In this document: in pieces, positions 49,623 to 58,454 of the stretch
How positions within the stretch are numbered: position 1 is the first letter of the stretch
How the letters are laid out: each line of letters starts with the position of its first letter
Assembly: GCA_022041995.1 (NCBI GenBank)
Contig: CP074386.1
Coordinates: forward strand, 452,131 to 516,130
Length of the DNA stretch: 64,000 nt
Reading direction: 5' to 3'
DNA from: Cupriavidus necator
GTDB taxonomy: Bacteria; Pseudomonadota; Gammaproteobacteria; Burkholderiales; Burkholderiaceae
Translations under genes and position numbers: made by a program
Notes under the pieces: generated by a model
The model's input: the letters and a program-made list of their open reading frames with translations, nothing else
What the model was told of the DNA's origin: nothing
Database searches by the model: none

Positions 49623-50548
49623 ATGGGCCTCCGTATGGTTAAAGCGGTTTGGCAAACTCACTTTAACCCTCGTCGCCCGCCAAGGGCGGCGGTGGGGGCC
49701 CGCTAGATGATTTTCAGGTAATACCGGCCCGCGCGCCGCTATGCTGCGCGTTTTCACACGCGGAGCGAATCGCATGAAGGTGAGGGTGGAGGGGCCGATC
49801 ACGGCCGAACGGTTGGCCGAGGCGGTGGCACAGGCCGCCACGTTGCACGAGGGCGGGGCGGTGGCCTTCGCGGGGTTCTACGGGGCCACGCTGTATCTGC
49901 ACGCCTATACCGACGAGGGCGAGCCGATGGCCGTCGATCAGGACGGCAAGGAGATGGCCCTCACGGTGCGCGCACCAGCGGGCACTGTGCTGCGGCCCCC
50001 CGCTCAGCGAGCGGGCCGCGCAGGCGCGCGCAGCGCGTCGCTGACGCGAGGCAGGCGCGGGACACACAGCGCGAGCGCGTACAGCAGTGGCACGCGGAAC
50101 AGCAGCGACGCGTGGAAGCGGACCGGGCGCGTCGGGCGCGCTTGCAAACCGAACTGCGCCAGCACCAAGCGACCTTTGACCGTGTCCTCACGGCGTACGG
50201 CGCCGACGTGATGGTCCAGTGCAACGCGGCGATCGGCGCGGTCTGGGACAAGTGGCGGCCTCTGGTGACCTCCGGGCCCACCAAGGGCCAACGCCGCGAC
50301 CAGCCGGTGCTCGCCGTGGAGGACGGACGGCTGACGCTGCGCATCGGCGCCGGGCGGCCTCCCCGGGGTATCCACACCCCGTTGCGGCGGTTGGCCAGCG
50401 ATGGAACGCGGCTGGAGCCGCACTGGAAGCATGACGCATGGGTGCATGGGGCCGTCCCGGCCTTGCGTGCGGTGATCGACGGCTTCCTTCAGCAACTGCC
50501 CCCGGGGTGGGCCCGGCGGCATGAACCGAGGCGCCCATCGGGTAGCTT

Positions 50549-50564
50549 CTTCCCGTACGGTAAG
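50549..50564. promoter_or_regulatory. hip operator copy 1
   Basis: CTTCCCGTACGGTAAG is a near-perfect palindrome (centre CCGTACGG, arms CTT/AAG). Identical copies start at 50599 and 50649, so the three sites are exactly 50 bp apart. Confidence 0.7.
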
Positions 50565-50598
50565 AAATTGTCTCGTGATGGCGACGCGGCCGCTAGAA

Positions 50599-50614
50599 CT
50601 TCCCGTACGGTAAG
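50599..50614. promoter_or_regulatory. hip operator copy 2
   Basis: Second identical 16-bp palindrome, 50 bp after the first. Confidence 0.7.
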
Positions 50615-50648
50615 ATTCGGTTGCGCGCCATGTCATTCGCGTAGTAAT

Positions 50649-50664
50649 CTTCCCGTACGGTAAG
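50649..50664. promoter_or_regulatory. hip operator copy 3
   Basis: Third identical 16-bp palindrome, ending 16 bp before the hipB start and abutting its ribosome-binding site region. Confidence 0.7.
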
Positions 50665-50680
50665 ATTACAAGGAGTGATC

Positions 50681-50941
50681 ATGGCGTTGTTTCCGCCCAC
50701 ACCGGTGCCGACGCCGCGCGGCGCGGTGCTGGGCACGATCAGCACGGTGGCCGAGCTCGGCGCCTTGGTGAAGTGCCTGCGGGCGCAGCAGCACGTCACG
50801 CAACAGGCCCTCGCCGCCTTCGCGGGGACTGGTGAACGCTTTGTGGTCGATCTGGAGCGGGGCAAGCCCACCGTGCAGCTCGACAAGGTGCTGCTGGTGC
50901 TGGACAGCTTGGGCCTGCAGCTGGCCGTGACGGAGCGCTGA
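50681..50941 (+). CDS. hipB: HipB-like antitoxin
   Basis: An 86-residue XRE-family repressor starting at the ATG at 50681, with an aggag ribosome-binding site 5 bases upstream. The HTH is LGALVKCLRAQQHVTQQALA followed by AFAGTGERFVVDLERGKPTV, and the C-terminal strand VLLVLDSLGLQLAVTER is typical of HipB. It neutralises HipA by binding it and represses the operon at operators; the three 16-bp palindromes just upstream are the obvious sites. It ends 2 bp before the hipA ATG. Confidence 0.85.
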   Translation: MALFPPTPVPTPRGAVLGTISTVAELGALVKCLRAQQHVTQQALAAFAGTGERFVVDLERGKPTVQLDKVLLVLDSLGLQLAVTER

Positions 50942-50943
50942 CC

Positions 50944-52263
50944 ATGCAGCTCTTGCACGTGTATCGCGAACGGGCGCTGGTGGGCACACTGACCGACCCG
51001 GACGGAAGCATTACGTTCCAGTACGACCCGGCGTGGATCGCCGCGCAGGGGCAGGCGTTGTCGCCGCACCTGCCGGTGCCCGAAGTGGGCGCGGACAATG
51101 TCCTGTACGAGGGCGCCCCGGTGCAGGCCTTCTTTGAGAACCTGCTGCCCGAGGGCACGATCCGCGAATTCCTTGGCAAGGCCCTGCACGTCTCGCCCGA
51201 AAACGTGGTGGGCCTGCTGGCCCAGCTCGGGGGCGATACCGCCGGTGCGTTTTCGATCCTGCCGGCGGGGGTCACGCCGGGCATGCAGGCGCGCTACGTG
51301 CCGGTCACGCGCGCGGACATCCGGGGCTGGTTCACCGAGTCCCGGGGCCTGCCCCTGTCGCTCAAGGGCGCGCAGCTGTCGGCGCTCTCCGGCGTGCAGG
51401 ACAAGATGGCGGTGTACATCGACGACGCGGGTCAGTTTTTCATCCCGATCGGCGACGCACCGTCCACACACATCGTGAAGCCGGCGGTGACGCACCGCCC
51501 GGACGTGCCCGATACGGCCGTCAACGAGGCCTTCACCATGCAGCTGGCCCGGGCCGTCGGGCTCGACGTGCCCGTGGTGAGCTACGATGCGGAGCTCGAC
51601 GCGGCGATCATTGCGCGCTACGACCGGTGCTTCTCGGCACAAGGTGTGACGCAGCGCCTGCATCAGTACGACCTGTGTCAGGCCTTGGGCATTGCCTCCG
51701 GCAAGAAGTACGAGGGGGAGGGCGGGCCTTCCTTTGCCGATTGCTTTGCCTATGTGCGACGCCATAGTGCCACCCCCATCCCGGACGGCACGCGCCTCCT
51801 GCAATGGCTGGCCTTCAACCTGATCGCCGGCAACATGGACAGTCATGCCAAGAACCTGTCGATGCTGGTTGACCCGACCGATCAGCGGCCCCGACTCGCG
51901 CCGTTTTACGACCTGCTCAACACCCGGCGGTACCGGCACCTGAGCCAGAAGTTCGCCTTCAAGGTCGGGGGCGAGGCCCGCCCTGAGTGGATCCGCTCGC
52001 GACACTGGGAGCGCTTCTGCGAGGACCTCCGCGTCCTGCCGAAACATATCCGACGGGTCATGACGGCACTGGTGGATACGGTCGAGGCGACCTTGCCGGC
52101 CGTGTTGGCCGACCTGCAGGCGCAGGCGCCCGGACACGGCCGGCTGCTGCAGTCGCTGGCCGACGATGCACGACGCGAGGCTACCCGACTGCGCCAGCGG
52201 ATCACGCCGTCGCCCGCGAGCGCCACGCCGCCCGCGCCCGGCGCCGACGAGGAGATGAGATGA
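50944..52263 (+). CDS. hipA: HipA-like serine/threonine kinase toxin
   Basis: A 439-residue HipA. The N-terminal HipA_N/couple domain contains FFENLLPEGTIREFLGKAL; the kinase part shows ALSGVQDKMAVYI, THIVKPAV (ATP-binding Lys), the catalytic loop LIAGNMDSHAKNLSML and the metal-binding LAPFYDLLNT. E. coli HipA phosphorylates glutamyl-tRNA synthetase, arrests growth and promotes persistence. All motifs are present and the frame is intact, so the pair is probably functional and would help retain the plasmid. The C-terminus has a short Ala/Pro-rich tail. Confidence 0.9.
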   Translation: MQLLHVYRERALVGTLTDPDGSITFQYDPAWIAAQGQALSPHLPVPEVGADNVLYEGAPVQAFFENLLPEGTIREFLGKALHVSPENVVGLLAQLGGDTAGAFSILPAGVTPGMQARYVPVTRADIRGWFTESRGLPLSLKGAQLSALSGVQDKMAVYIDDAGQFFIPIGDAPSTHIVKPAVTHRPDVPDTAVNEAFTMQLARAVGLDVPVVSYDAELDAAIIARYDRCFSAQGVTQRLHQYDLCQALGIASGKKYEGEGGPSFADCFAYVRRHSATPIPDGTRLLQWLAFNLIAGNMDSHAKNLSMLVDPTDQRPRLAPFYDLLNTRRYRHLSQKFAFKVGGEARPEWIRSRHWERFCEDLRVLPKHIRRVMTALVDTVEATLPAVLADLQAQAPGHGRLLQSLADDARREATRLRQRITPSPASATPPAPGADEEMR

Positions 52264-52311
52264 CGGCAGACAGCCTGAGCCAATTGGCCGCCCCGTGCGG
52301 GGCATGCCCGT

Positions 52312-53153
52312 GGCTCTGGTGCAAATAGCGCGGGGGCGAATCGGTTAAGGTGTCGGGCTGAACGAATTGAGAACCGACGATGAGCAAGCTGAAGAGCCTG
52401 GACGAACTGTTTGCAGGCCGTCACTTTGACCGTGATGTGATCATTCTGTGTGTTCGCTGGTACCTGCGCTACAAGCTTAGCTTGCGCGATCTAGTCGAAA
52501 TGATGGCGGAACGGGGTCTGGCGCTGGCCCACACGACGATCCTGCGCTGGGTGCGGCGCTTTGCGCCGGAGTTCGTCAAACGGTGGAATCGCTTCGGCAG
52601 CCCCACCGGCCAGTCCTGGCGTGTTGACGAGACTTATGTCAAGCTGCGCGGAAAGTGGGTCTATCTTTATCGGGCGGTGGATCGGGTGGGCCAGACGGTT
52701 GACTTCATGCTCCGTGCAAAGCGCGACGTGGAGGCGGCAAAAGCCTTTTTCAGGAAGGCGATCAAACATCAGGGCCAGCCACCGAAGATCATCACGCTTG
52801 ACGGCTATGCGGCCTCGCACCGCGCCGTGCGCGAGATGAAGGCCGATGGCTTGCTGCCTGAGGACACGAAGGTCCGATCCTCGAAATATCTCAATAATCT
52901 GGTCGAGCAGGACCACCGCAACATCAAGTCCCGGACGAAAGTCATGCTCGGCTTCAAACGTTTCAGGAACGCAGCGATCACTCTCTCTGGTATTGAGTTG
53001 GTACATCGCATTCGCAAGGGCCAATTCGGCCTCGCGAAGCTCGGCCTCAAAGATACCACTGCGCCCGCAGTCTGGGAGGCCGTCCTGTCTGCTTGATGAG
53101 GTATCCTCTATATAACAACAATCTCGTACAGACCGCCTATTTGCACCAGAGCC
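52312..53153 (+). mobile_element. IS6-family element, copy 2
   Basis: 842 bp with the same inverted repeats as copy 1 and opposite orientation. The flanks atgcccgt and atcgtcgg do not match. The right end interrupts rpoD. Confidence 0.92.
52380..53096 (+). CDS. IS6-family transposase, copy 2
   Basis: A 238-residue protein identical to the copy 1 transposase, with the same DDE residues (WRVDETYVK, IITLDGYAASH, NNLVEQDHRN). The start at MSKLKSLDELF is shared. Two identical inverted copies make the 43.0-53.2 kb segment able to invert by homologous recombination. Confidence 0.92.
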   Translation: MSKLKSLDELFAGRHFDRDVIILCVRWYLRYKLSLRDLVEMMAERGLALAHTTILRWVRRFAPEFVKRWNRFGSPTGQSWRVDETYVKLRGKWVYLYRAVDRVGQTVDFMLRAKRDVEAAKAFFRKAIKHQGQPPKIITLDGYAASHRAVREMKADGLLPEDTKVRSSKYLNNLVEQDHRNIKSRTKVMLGFKRFRNAAITLSGIELVHRIRKGQFGLAKLGLKDTTAPAVWEAVLSA

Positions 53154-53906
53154 ATCGTCGGAGGCTTCTGCTTCCACTTGAACTTCGTCGGACTCTTGCG
53201 TTATTTCGCTTTCGTTCAAGTCGTCGCTGATGCCATCGACCAGTTCGTCGATACGCAGCTCGCCGGCAACGATGCGGCCCACATCGGCAAGAATCGCGGA
53301 CACGACTGACGGACACGCGGCGATCGCCTGAATCATGTCCTGCAAGCCGCCTTCGATGCGTTTTGCGATTTCGATTTCGCCGGCGCGGGTCAGCAGTTCA
53401 CGGGCACCCATTTCGCGCATGTACAGTCGGACCGGATCAGTTGTGCGGCCGAATTCGGAATCGACGGTCGACAGTGCAGCTTCCGCTTCCTCGTCCGCCT
53501 GATCGTCGGATGCCGCGGCATGCGCGGCGTCGCTTAACAGGAGCGTCTCCACGTCCGGCGCCTGCTCGTACACGGTCACCCCCATGTCGCTGAATGTGCT
53601 GACGATCGTCTCCATCGCCGCAGTTTGCGTAAAGTTGTCCGGCAGGTGATCGTTGATGTCCGCGTGGGTGAGATAACCGCGCTCGCGGCCAAGCGCGATC
53701 AGCGCGCGCATCTGGCGTTGACGCTCCTCGTCCTGGCGCGCCATGGACGCGATCTCCAGCGGTGTTGCGACTGCTTGAATCTTTCCTTTTGGAGAGCGGT
53801 GGCCGGTCTTTGATGTGACCGCGATCGTGCGAGATGCTGAATCGTCGCGAACTGAATTTGCCAATACACTCTCCTCGACAGATTGGCCGACGATCGTCGC
53901 GGACAT
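53154..53906 (-). pseudogene. rpoD: RpoD-like primary sigma factor, 5' fragment cut by IS6
   Basis: The first 251 codons of a sigma-70 gene read MSATIVGQSVEESVLANSVR, then region 1.1 (MRALIALGRERGYLTHADIN, DHLPDNFTQTAAMETIVSTF) and region 1.2 (GRTTDPVRLYMREMGARELL, IAKRIEGGLQDMIQAIAACP), ending in the acidic non-conserved region at the IS6 junction. Regions 2-4 are absent, so no working sigma factor can be made. It is presumably a second, accessory rpoD copy. The + strand frame crossing the IS and this fragment is not real. Confidence 0.85.
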
Positions 53907-54160
53907 GACGCTGGTTAAGCCCGTCGGGGTGCGAACGAAATCGTGGAATCACGCACGGACATTTGAGGCCGGAATGCCTCCCGTGGAGTCCAGTGTGCGC
54001 AGAATGGGGGATTTTTAATAATACCAGATGTCGTTGTGCGGTGCAATATGCGATTACCACCGGTCTTGCCAGCAGTCATCGGACAGGACCTGCTGTCTGC
54101 CACCAGGTTAGCCCGCTCGAATTAATCCCTGGGTAAGAATGAGGGCTGACCGGGTTCGCG

Positions 54161-54373
54161 ATGGTGAGCTGTGGCGCACATTTCGGATCCCGCTCAACCT
54201 TTCCCAATGTGTCCGATAATCGCATGCGGCATGTTGCGAAGCAGCAAATTTCCGCGATGGGAGATCTGTAAGGCTTCCCGCCACGCTACGAACAGTTCTT
54301 CAAAGAAGTGGGCGGCTCGTCATTGGCTGCCGTCATGCTGGTCCAGGCGACATCGAAGCCCACCAATCGCTTA
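54161..54373 (+). pseudogene. Hypothetical gene, 5' part (split by composite transposon)
   Basis: From the ATG at 54161 the frame reads MVSCGAHFGSRSTFPN... to GDL, meets a TAA at 54269, and continues GFPPRYEQFFKEVGGSSLAA to TSKPTNRL at 54373, where an ISAzo13-type element starts. The same frame resumes at 59274 (VKFMRAEADTMFDPRHW), and joining the two sides across the duplicated TTA codon gives an uninterrupted product. Whether the TAA is a mutation or marks a separate upstream frame is unclear. No family is recognised. Confidence 0.5.
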
Positions 54374-55691
54374 GGAACGTGCTCGAAATAACTTCCCGCT
54401 ATGCGGCGTTCCGTGAGCGGATGCTGTAGTTCCACGCAGGCAAGGTTGAGTCGTACTCGATGTTCAGTGAAGCACGGACGCAACGAGTGACTGTCCGTCC
54501 GGCTTCATAGACTCCGTCAAGAATGTCAGCAGTAACTTTCAGTCCGGTTTTTGTGCAGGCTTTTTCGATCAGTTCACGAACCAGACTAACGCTGCTGAAG
54601 ACTACGCCAGCACAGGCTCGCGTAATGTGTGGAAACACGCGGTGCTCGATCGGATTATGTTTCGAGCAGTATGGGGCGTAGTGGGCCACCCGGATTTCCA
54701 GTCCGAGCCGGTCTGCCAGATCTTGCAGATCCGCTTTGAAAAGCCACGAATCACTTGGGTTGCTACCTCCGCCATCGCACAGTAGCAGTAACCGTGTGGC
54801 TTGGGGATAATCGGCGCGACCCTGTTTTTCCCACCAGTGCGCTACGCTGTCGCAGGCAAACTGCGTCGTGTCACGGCTCACCCCGATGTTCACATGTGCC
54901 TTGTTCAGCCCGATGTCGTACAGCCCATGCGGGATGACCTTGCCTTCGCTGTAGCTCGGAAAATCATGGTCGAGGACTTCAAGCTGCTCGCGCGTGTAGA
55001 GCTTGCCGTCGCGATAGAAATTGCCCAGCATCTCCTTCTTCTTCGTATCGATGCTGAGGACAGGCTGGTCGTCTTCGAGATATTCCGCCTTGAGTTGCGT
55101 AATACGCTGAAATTGTACGTCGCGTTGTGCGTGGGACTTGAACGACTTCTTTTTCTGTGATTGCCGCCGGGAAAAACCGTTGCGCTTTAGCAGCTGCCGG
55201 ACCGTTCGCACGCTCACCCGTTCGCCTACTTGCTGCGTCATCGCCTGTGCGATTTCGCGTGGCTTCAGATCCGTCCAGATGATGCCGTGTTGTGGATTAC
55301 CCGCCGTATGCTCTCGCACCACATCTAGAAATACCGCATTCCACTCCGGATGGTCCGTTAACCTGGATTTACGCCCCTTTTTTTCGGATCCGCTCTCCAA
55401 CCGGATCCAGCTCTTCTTCCAGGTCCTTTAGCCCTTGTCTAATTGTTTTCGGGTCCATTTCAAACAGTTTCGCAATATATTCGAAACCGCCATGGCCCAG
55501 CTTGTCCGCCTCCACAGCCGCATACCGCCGTCGGTCCTTCTCCGACAAGCGCGCGTACAGCCGCTTCATCCGCGTTTCAACCTCAGCCCGGTAACCAGCC
55601 TGCATCGTTTGTCCTCCAGAGGCATCACATCTTACCCGCGTCGCTTTGCGCACGCCAGGTCCACTTCGGGAAGTTATTTCTCACTCGTTCC
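54374..55691 (-). mobile_element. ISAzo13-family element, copy 1
   Basis: 1318 bp bounded by inverted ends GGAACG...CGTTCC; the longer end sequence includes gaaataacttcccg. TTA flanks it on both sides (54371-54373 and 55692-55694). It is the inverted partner of the copy at 56864-59270. Confidence 0.85.
54399..55605 (-). pseudogene. ISAzo13-family transposase, copy 1, frameshifted
   Basis: The protein from MQAGYRAEVETRMKRLYARL has an N-terminal HTH region (FEYIAKLFEMDPKTIRQGLK) and a DDE domain with VLSIDTKKKEMLGNF, LLLLCDGGGSNPSDSWLF and SKHNPIEHRVFPHITRAC, the ISAzo13 pattern. The frame is broken at 55371-55381, where the coding strand has A7G4 instead of the A7G3 in copy 2; the extra G stops translation at ERIRKKGA. 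The C-terminal frame is otherwise intact. Confidence 0.85.
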
Positions 55692-55694
55692 TTA

Positions 55695-56031
55695 GCAGGG
55701 TACTCTTGCGCCGCCGGCACCCCTGGGCTTGCTCCCGCAGCCCGTCGCGCTTGGCAGGAGCCGGTTGGCGTGAAGAGCCTTCGGAAACTCGAAGGTTCCC
55801 CGAAGATTGATGCCATCGCGATAAGGCACGACACGAACTGCCTATCGCCCCGAAAAGGCGGCCGAATCGGCCGACATCTTAACTTTGTGTCGCCTAAACG
55901 CCATATAAGCCCGCATTCAAACCGCGTGGAGTAACCAATGAAGCACTTAGATGGGCCCGCTCGTTTCGAATATTGCGAATTCGATTGTTTCGAATTACTA
56001 TGGACTCTCAGGGTACGATCCGGGGACTTCC
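55695..56031. other. Leader region of the HTH/PIN pair
   Basis: No gene is supported; it separates ISAzo13 copy 1 from the antitoxin-like gene. The stretch 55785-55800 (cggaaactcgaaggttccc) can form a small hairpin. Confidence 0.4.
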
Positions 56032-56493
56032 ATGCACGCAACCATCACCAATACCGCGCTGCCATCAGCAGACGAAAGTGCCATCGCTCGGGAATCGAGC
56101 CGCAGCCTGGCGGTGGCCTTGGACAGCCGATCCGATACGCAGCAGTTCGATTTCAAGACTGACAATGGCGAGTTGCATAGCGTCACCTTGCCCACCTCTG
56201 CGCTGAGGCTTCTCGTTGAGGTTCTAGCGGAAATCGGCCAAGGGAACGCCGTCTCTATTATTCCAATTCACGCCGAGTTGACGACGCAAGAGGCGGCGGA
56301 CCTGCTTAACGTCTCTCGGCCATACTTGGTCCAGCTTCTGGAGAAGGGCGACATTCCGTTCCGCAAAGTCAACACGCATCGGCGCGTCCTCTACCAGGAC
56401 GTTGTCAGCTACAAGCAGCGCATTGATAGCGAGCGACGCAAGGCACTAGACGAACTCGCAGCCCAGGCCCAAGAGCTGGACATGGGCTATTGA
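56032..56493 (+). CDS. Excisionase-type HTH antitoxin-like protein
   Basis: A 153-residue protein from MHATITNTALPSADES (56032). The C-terminal half carries a MerR/excisionase-type HTH (AELTTQEAADLLNVSRPYLV then QLLEKGDIPFRKVNTHRRVL), followed by a basic helix (YKQRIDSERRKALDELAAQA). Proteins of this build precede PIN-domain toxins in many proteobacterial type II pairs. The PIN gene begins 2 bp after the stop. Earlier in-frame starts are possible, but the sequence before 56032 looks non-coding. Confidence 0.75.
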   Translation: MHATITNTALPSADESAIARESSRSLAVALDSRSDTQQFDFKTDNGELHSVTLPTSALRLLVEVLAEIGQGNAVSIIPIHAELTTQEAADLLNVSRPYLVQLLEKGDIPFRKVNTHRRVLYQDVVSYKQRIDSERRKALDELAAQAQELDMGY

Positions 56494-56495
56494 GC

Positions 56496-56866
56496 ATGGC
56501 TTCCAACTTCGCTGTAGTCTACGATGCCTGCGTTCTCTATCCTGCTCCGCTGCGCGATCTGCTGATGCGGCTCGCGCTGACCGACCTGTACCGTGCCAAG
56601 TGGACGAATCAAATCCATGACGAGTGGATTCGCAACCTCCTCGCGCGGCGGCCGGAGCTTTCCGCAAATCGCCTTGCTAACACGCGCGAACTGATGAACC
56701 GAAGTGTTCGCGATTCGCTCGTTAGCGGTTATGAGCACCTTATTGAGTCCATTACGTTGCCGGACCCTGACGATCGACATGTGGTTGCGGCTGCAATTCA
56801 TGGGTGCGGGAGACCGCCGATGAATGGGCCGGCGGGTTCCAACCGGAGGCAGGCGCGCGCTTAGGA
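56496..56866 (+). pseudogene. PIN-domain toxin, 3'-truncated
   Basis: MASNFAVVYDACVLYPAPLR shows the first catalytic Asp of a PIN-domain ribonuclease; the middle (KWTNQIHDEWIRNLLARRPE) has the second acidic region and ITLPDPDDRHVVAAAIHG the third. After AAAIHG the frame diverges (CGRPPMNGPAGSN) and ends at a TAG formed at the ISAzo13 junction. Only about 106 native residues remain of a usual 180-190, so the toxin's last acidic residue and C-terminus are lost. The antitoxin stays intact, a harmless state for the host. Confidence 0.7.
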
Positions 56867-57366
56867 ACGAGTGAGAAATAACTTCCCGAAGTGGACCTGG
56901 CGTGCGCAAAGCGACGCGGGTAAGATGTGATGCCTCTGGAGGACAAACGATGCAGGCTGGTTACCGGGCTGAGGTTGAAACGCGGATGAAGCGGCTGTAC
57001 GCGCGCTTGTCGGAGAAGGACCGACGGCGGTATGCGGCTGTGGAGGCGGACAAGCTGGGCCATGGCGGTTTCGAATATATTGCGAAACTGTTTGAAATGG
57101 ACCCGAAAACAATTAGACAAGGGCTAAAGGACCTGGAAGAAGAGCTGGATCCGGTTGGAGAGCGGATCCGAAAAAAAGGGCGTAAATCCAGGTTAACGGA
57201 CCATCCGGAGTGGAACGCGGTATTTCTAGATGTGGTGCGAGAGCATACGGCGGGTAATCCACAACACGGCATCATCTGGACGGATCTGAAGCCACGCGAA
57301 ATCGCACAGGCGATGACGCAGCAAGTAGGCGAACGGGTGAGCGTGCGAACGGTCCGGCAGCTGCTA

Positions 57367-58454
57367 AGTGTCTTGAGTAAACCAATTTCACGAATGAAAG
57401 TCAGATGCCAGTCACATGAAGAACGAGCTGGCATCGCCGATGAAGTGCACCATCGAACTGAACGACGTGGAGAAACGAACCTTGGAAGAGCTTGCGCTGC
57501 GGCATCCGTATGAAGACTTCAGGGTTAGAGGACAAGGCTTGTTGCTGCTCGGTGCAGGTCAACGAGTGCACGAGATCGCGACGCAGTTGGATGTGAGCAA
57601 GAAGACTGTGTACAACTGGACGAACGCCTGGCGCGAGAAAGGGCTGTGCGGCTTGCTCAATGGTCATAAGGGAGGCCGCCCCCATTCGCTCTGCGAAGAC
57701 ATGGTTGCCACGGCTGTAGCCGCGGCGCGAGCGCAGTCCATGACGCTCAGACAGATTGCGCAGTGCATCGAGGCCGCCAATGGCATGCCGTTGCCCTGCC
57801 GCCTTGAAACGTTGGCCGGGGAACTGAAACGGGCAGGCTTTTCGTACAAGCGCGGCCGATACTCGCTCAAAAAAAACGCGACGAGCAGGAGTTTGCCGTG
57901 AAGGCTGCCACGCTCGAGAAATTGCAGCAAGCTGCTCGTGATGGTGCATGTCGTCTCGTCTATCTTGATGAGGCCGGATTTTCGGCCTCGCCGCCGGTGC
58001 AGCGTGGCTGGTCGCCAATTGGCCGACCTCACTGCACGGTTCCCCAACCGCACTGCAGGCGTTCAGTCTTGGGGGCATTGGATTACGGAGCCAACCGGCT
58101 TGTCCACCAGACCAGCAAAGGCAGCATCAAGCGTCCCTTCGTTATTGAGTTCCTGGAAGAGATTGCTCAAAGTGCCACGCCCGGTCAGCTCACGGTCGTC
58201 GTGCTCGACAACGCGAAGATCCATCACGCCATCGAGCAGGATATCCTGGACCGCTGGCTCTTCGAGCACCGTATGGTTCTCTTTCATCTGCCGCCTTACA
58301 GCCCCGAACTCAACCTGATTGAAATCGTCTGGAAACATGCCAAGTACCACTGGCGACGCTTCGTCACATGGACCAAAGAAACCATCGATACCGAGATCGA
58401 AATTCTCCTCTCCGGCTACGGCTCAAAGTTTGAAATCCGTTTCTCGTGAATACT
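57367..58454 (+). mobile_element. IS630-family element inside ISAzo13 copy 2
   Basis: 1088 bp inserted at a TA that is present at 57365-57366 and 58455-58456, as expected for Tc1/mariner-type movement. The ends share the pattern agt.t.c..gag.aa.c..atttc in inverted orientation. Confidence 0.85.
57416..58449 (+). CDS. IS630-family transposase with putative -1 frameshift
   Basis: Two overlapping frames (57416-57901 and 57877-58449) make one Tc1/mariner-type transposase. The first holds HTH modules (HEIATQLDVSKKTVYNWTNA, MTLRQIAQCIEAANG). The second holds the DDE core: LVYLDEAGFSASPPVQRGWS, VVVLDNAKIHHA and YSPELNLIEIVWKHAK. They meet at eight A residues (57869-57876, after SLKK), and a -1 slip there fuses them (SLKKKRDEQEFAVKAATLE). 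A programmed shift is common in this family, so I treat the gene as functional; a real mutation is the alternative. Confidence 0.7.

Larger units (their letters stand above)
49774..50666 (+). pseudogene. Hypothetical coiled-coil protein upstream of hipBA, frameshifted
   Basis: The first part (MKVRVEGPITAERLAEAVAQ, GAVAFAGFYGATLYLHAY) is in one frame to about 49995; the second (RVQQWHAEQQRRVEADRARR, LRQHQATFDRVLTAYGADVM, GAVPALRAVIDGFLQQLP) is in another, with at least one and probably two indels around 49990-50050. The middle is strongly charged and helical, a likely coiled coil. I do not recognise the protein. Its 3' end overlaps the hip operator region. Confidence 0.5.

Noticed and set aside
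52491..53906. Single 471-codon minus-strand frame spanning the IS6 element and rpoD
   Set aside because: It is the rpoD fragment continuing by chance antisense through the IS6 transposase; only 53154-53906 is native.
55371..55381. Programmed frameshift in ISAzo13 copy 1 (A7G4)
   Set aside because: Copy 2 has A7G3 and an uninterrupted frame at this place, so the extra G is better read as a mutation.
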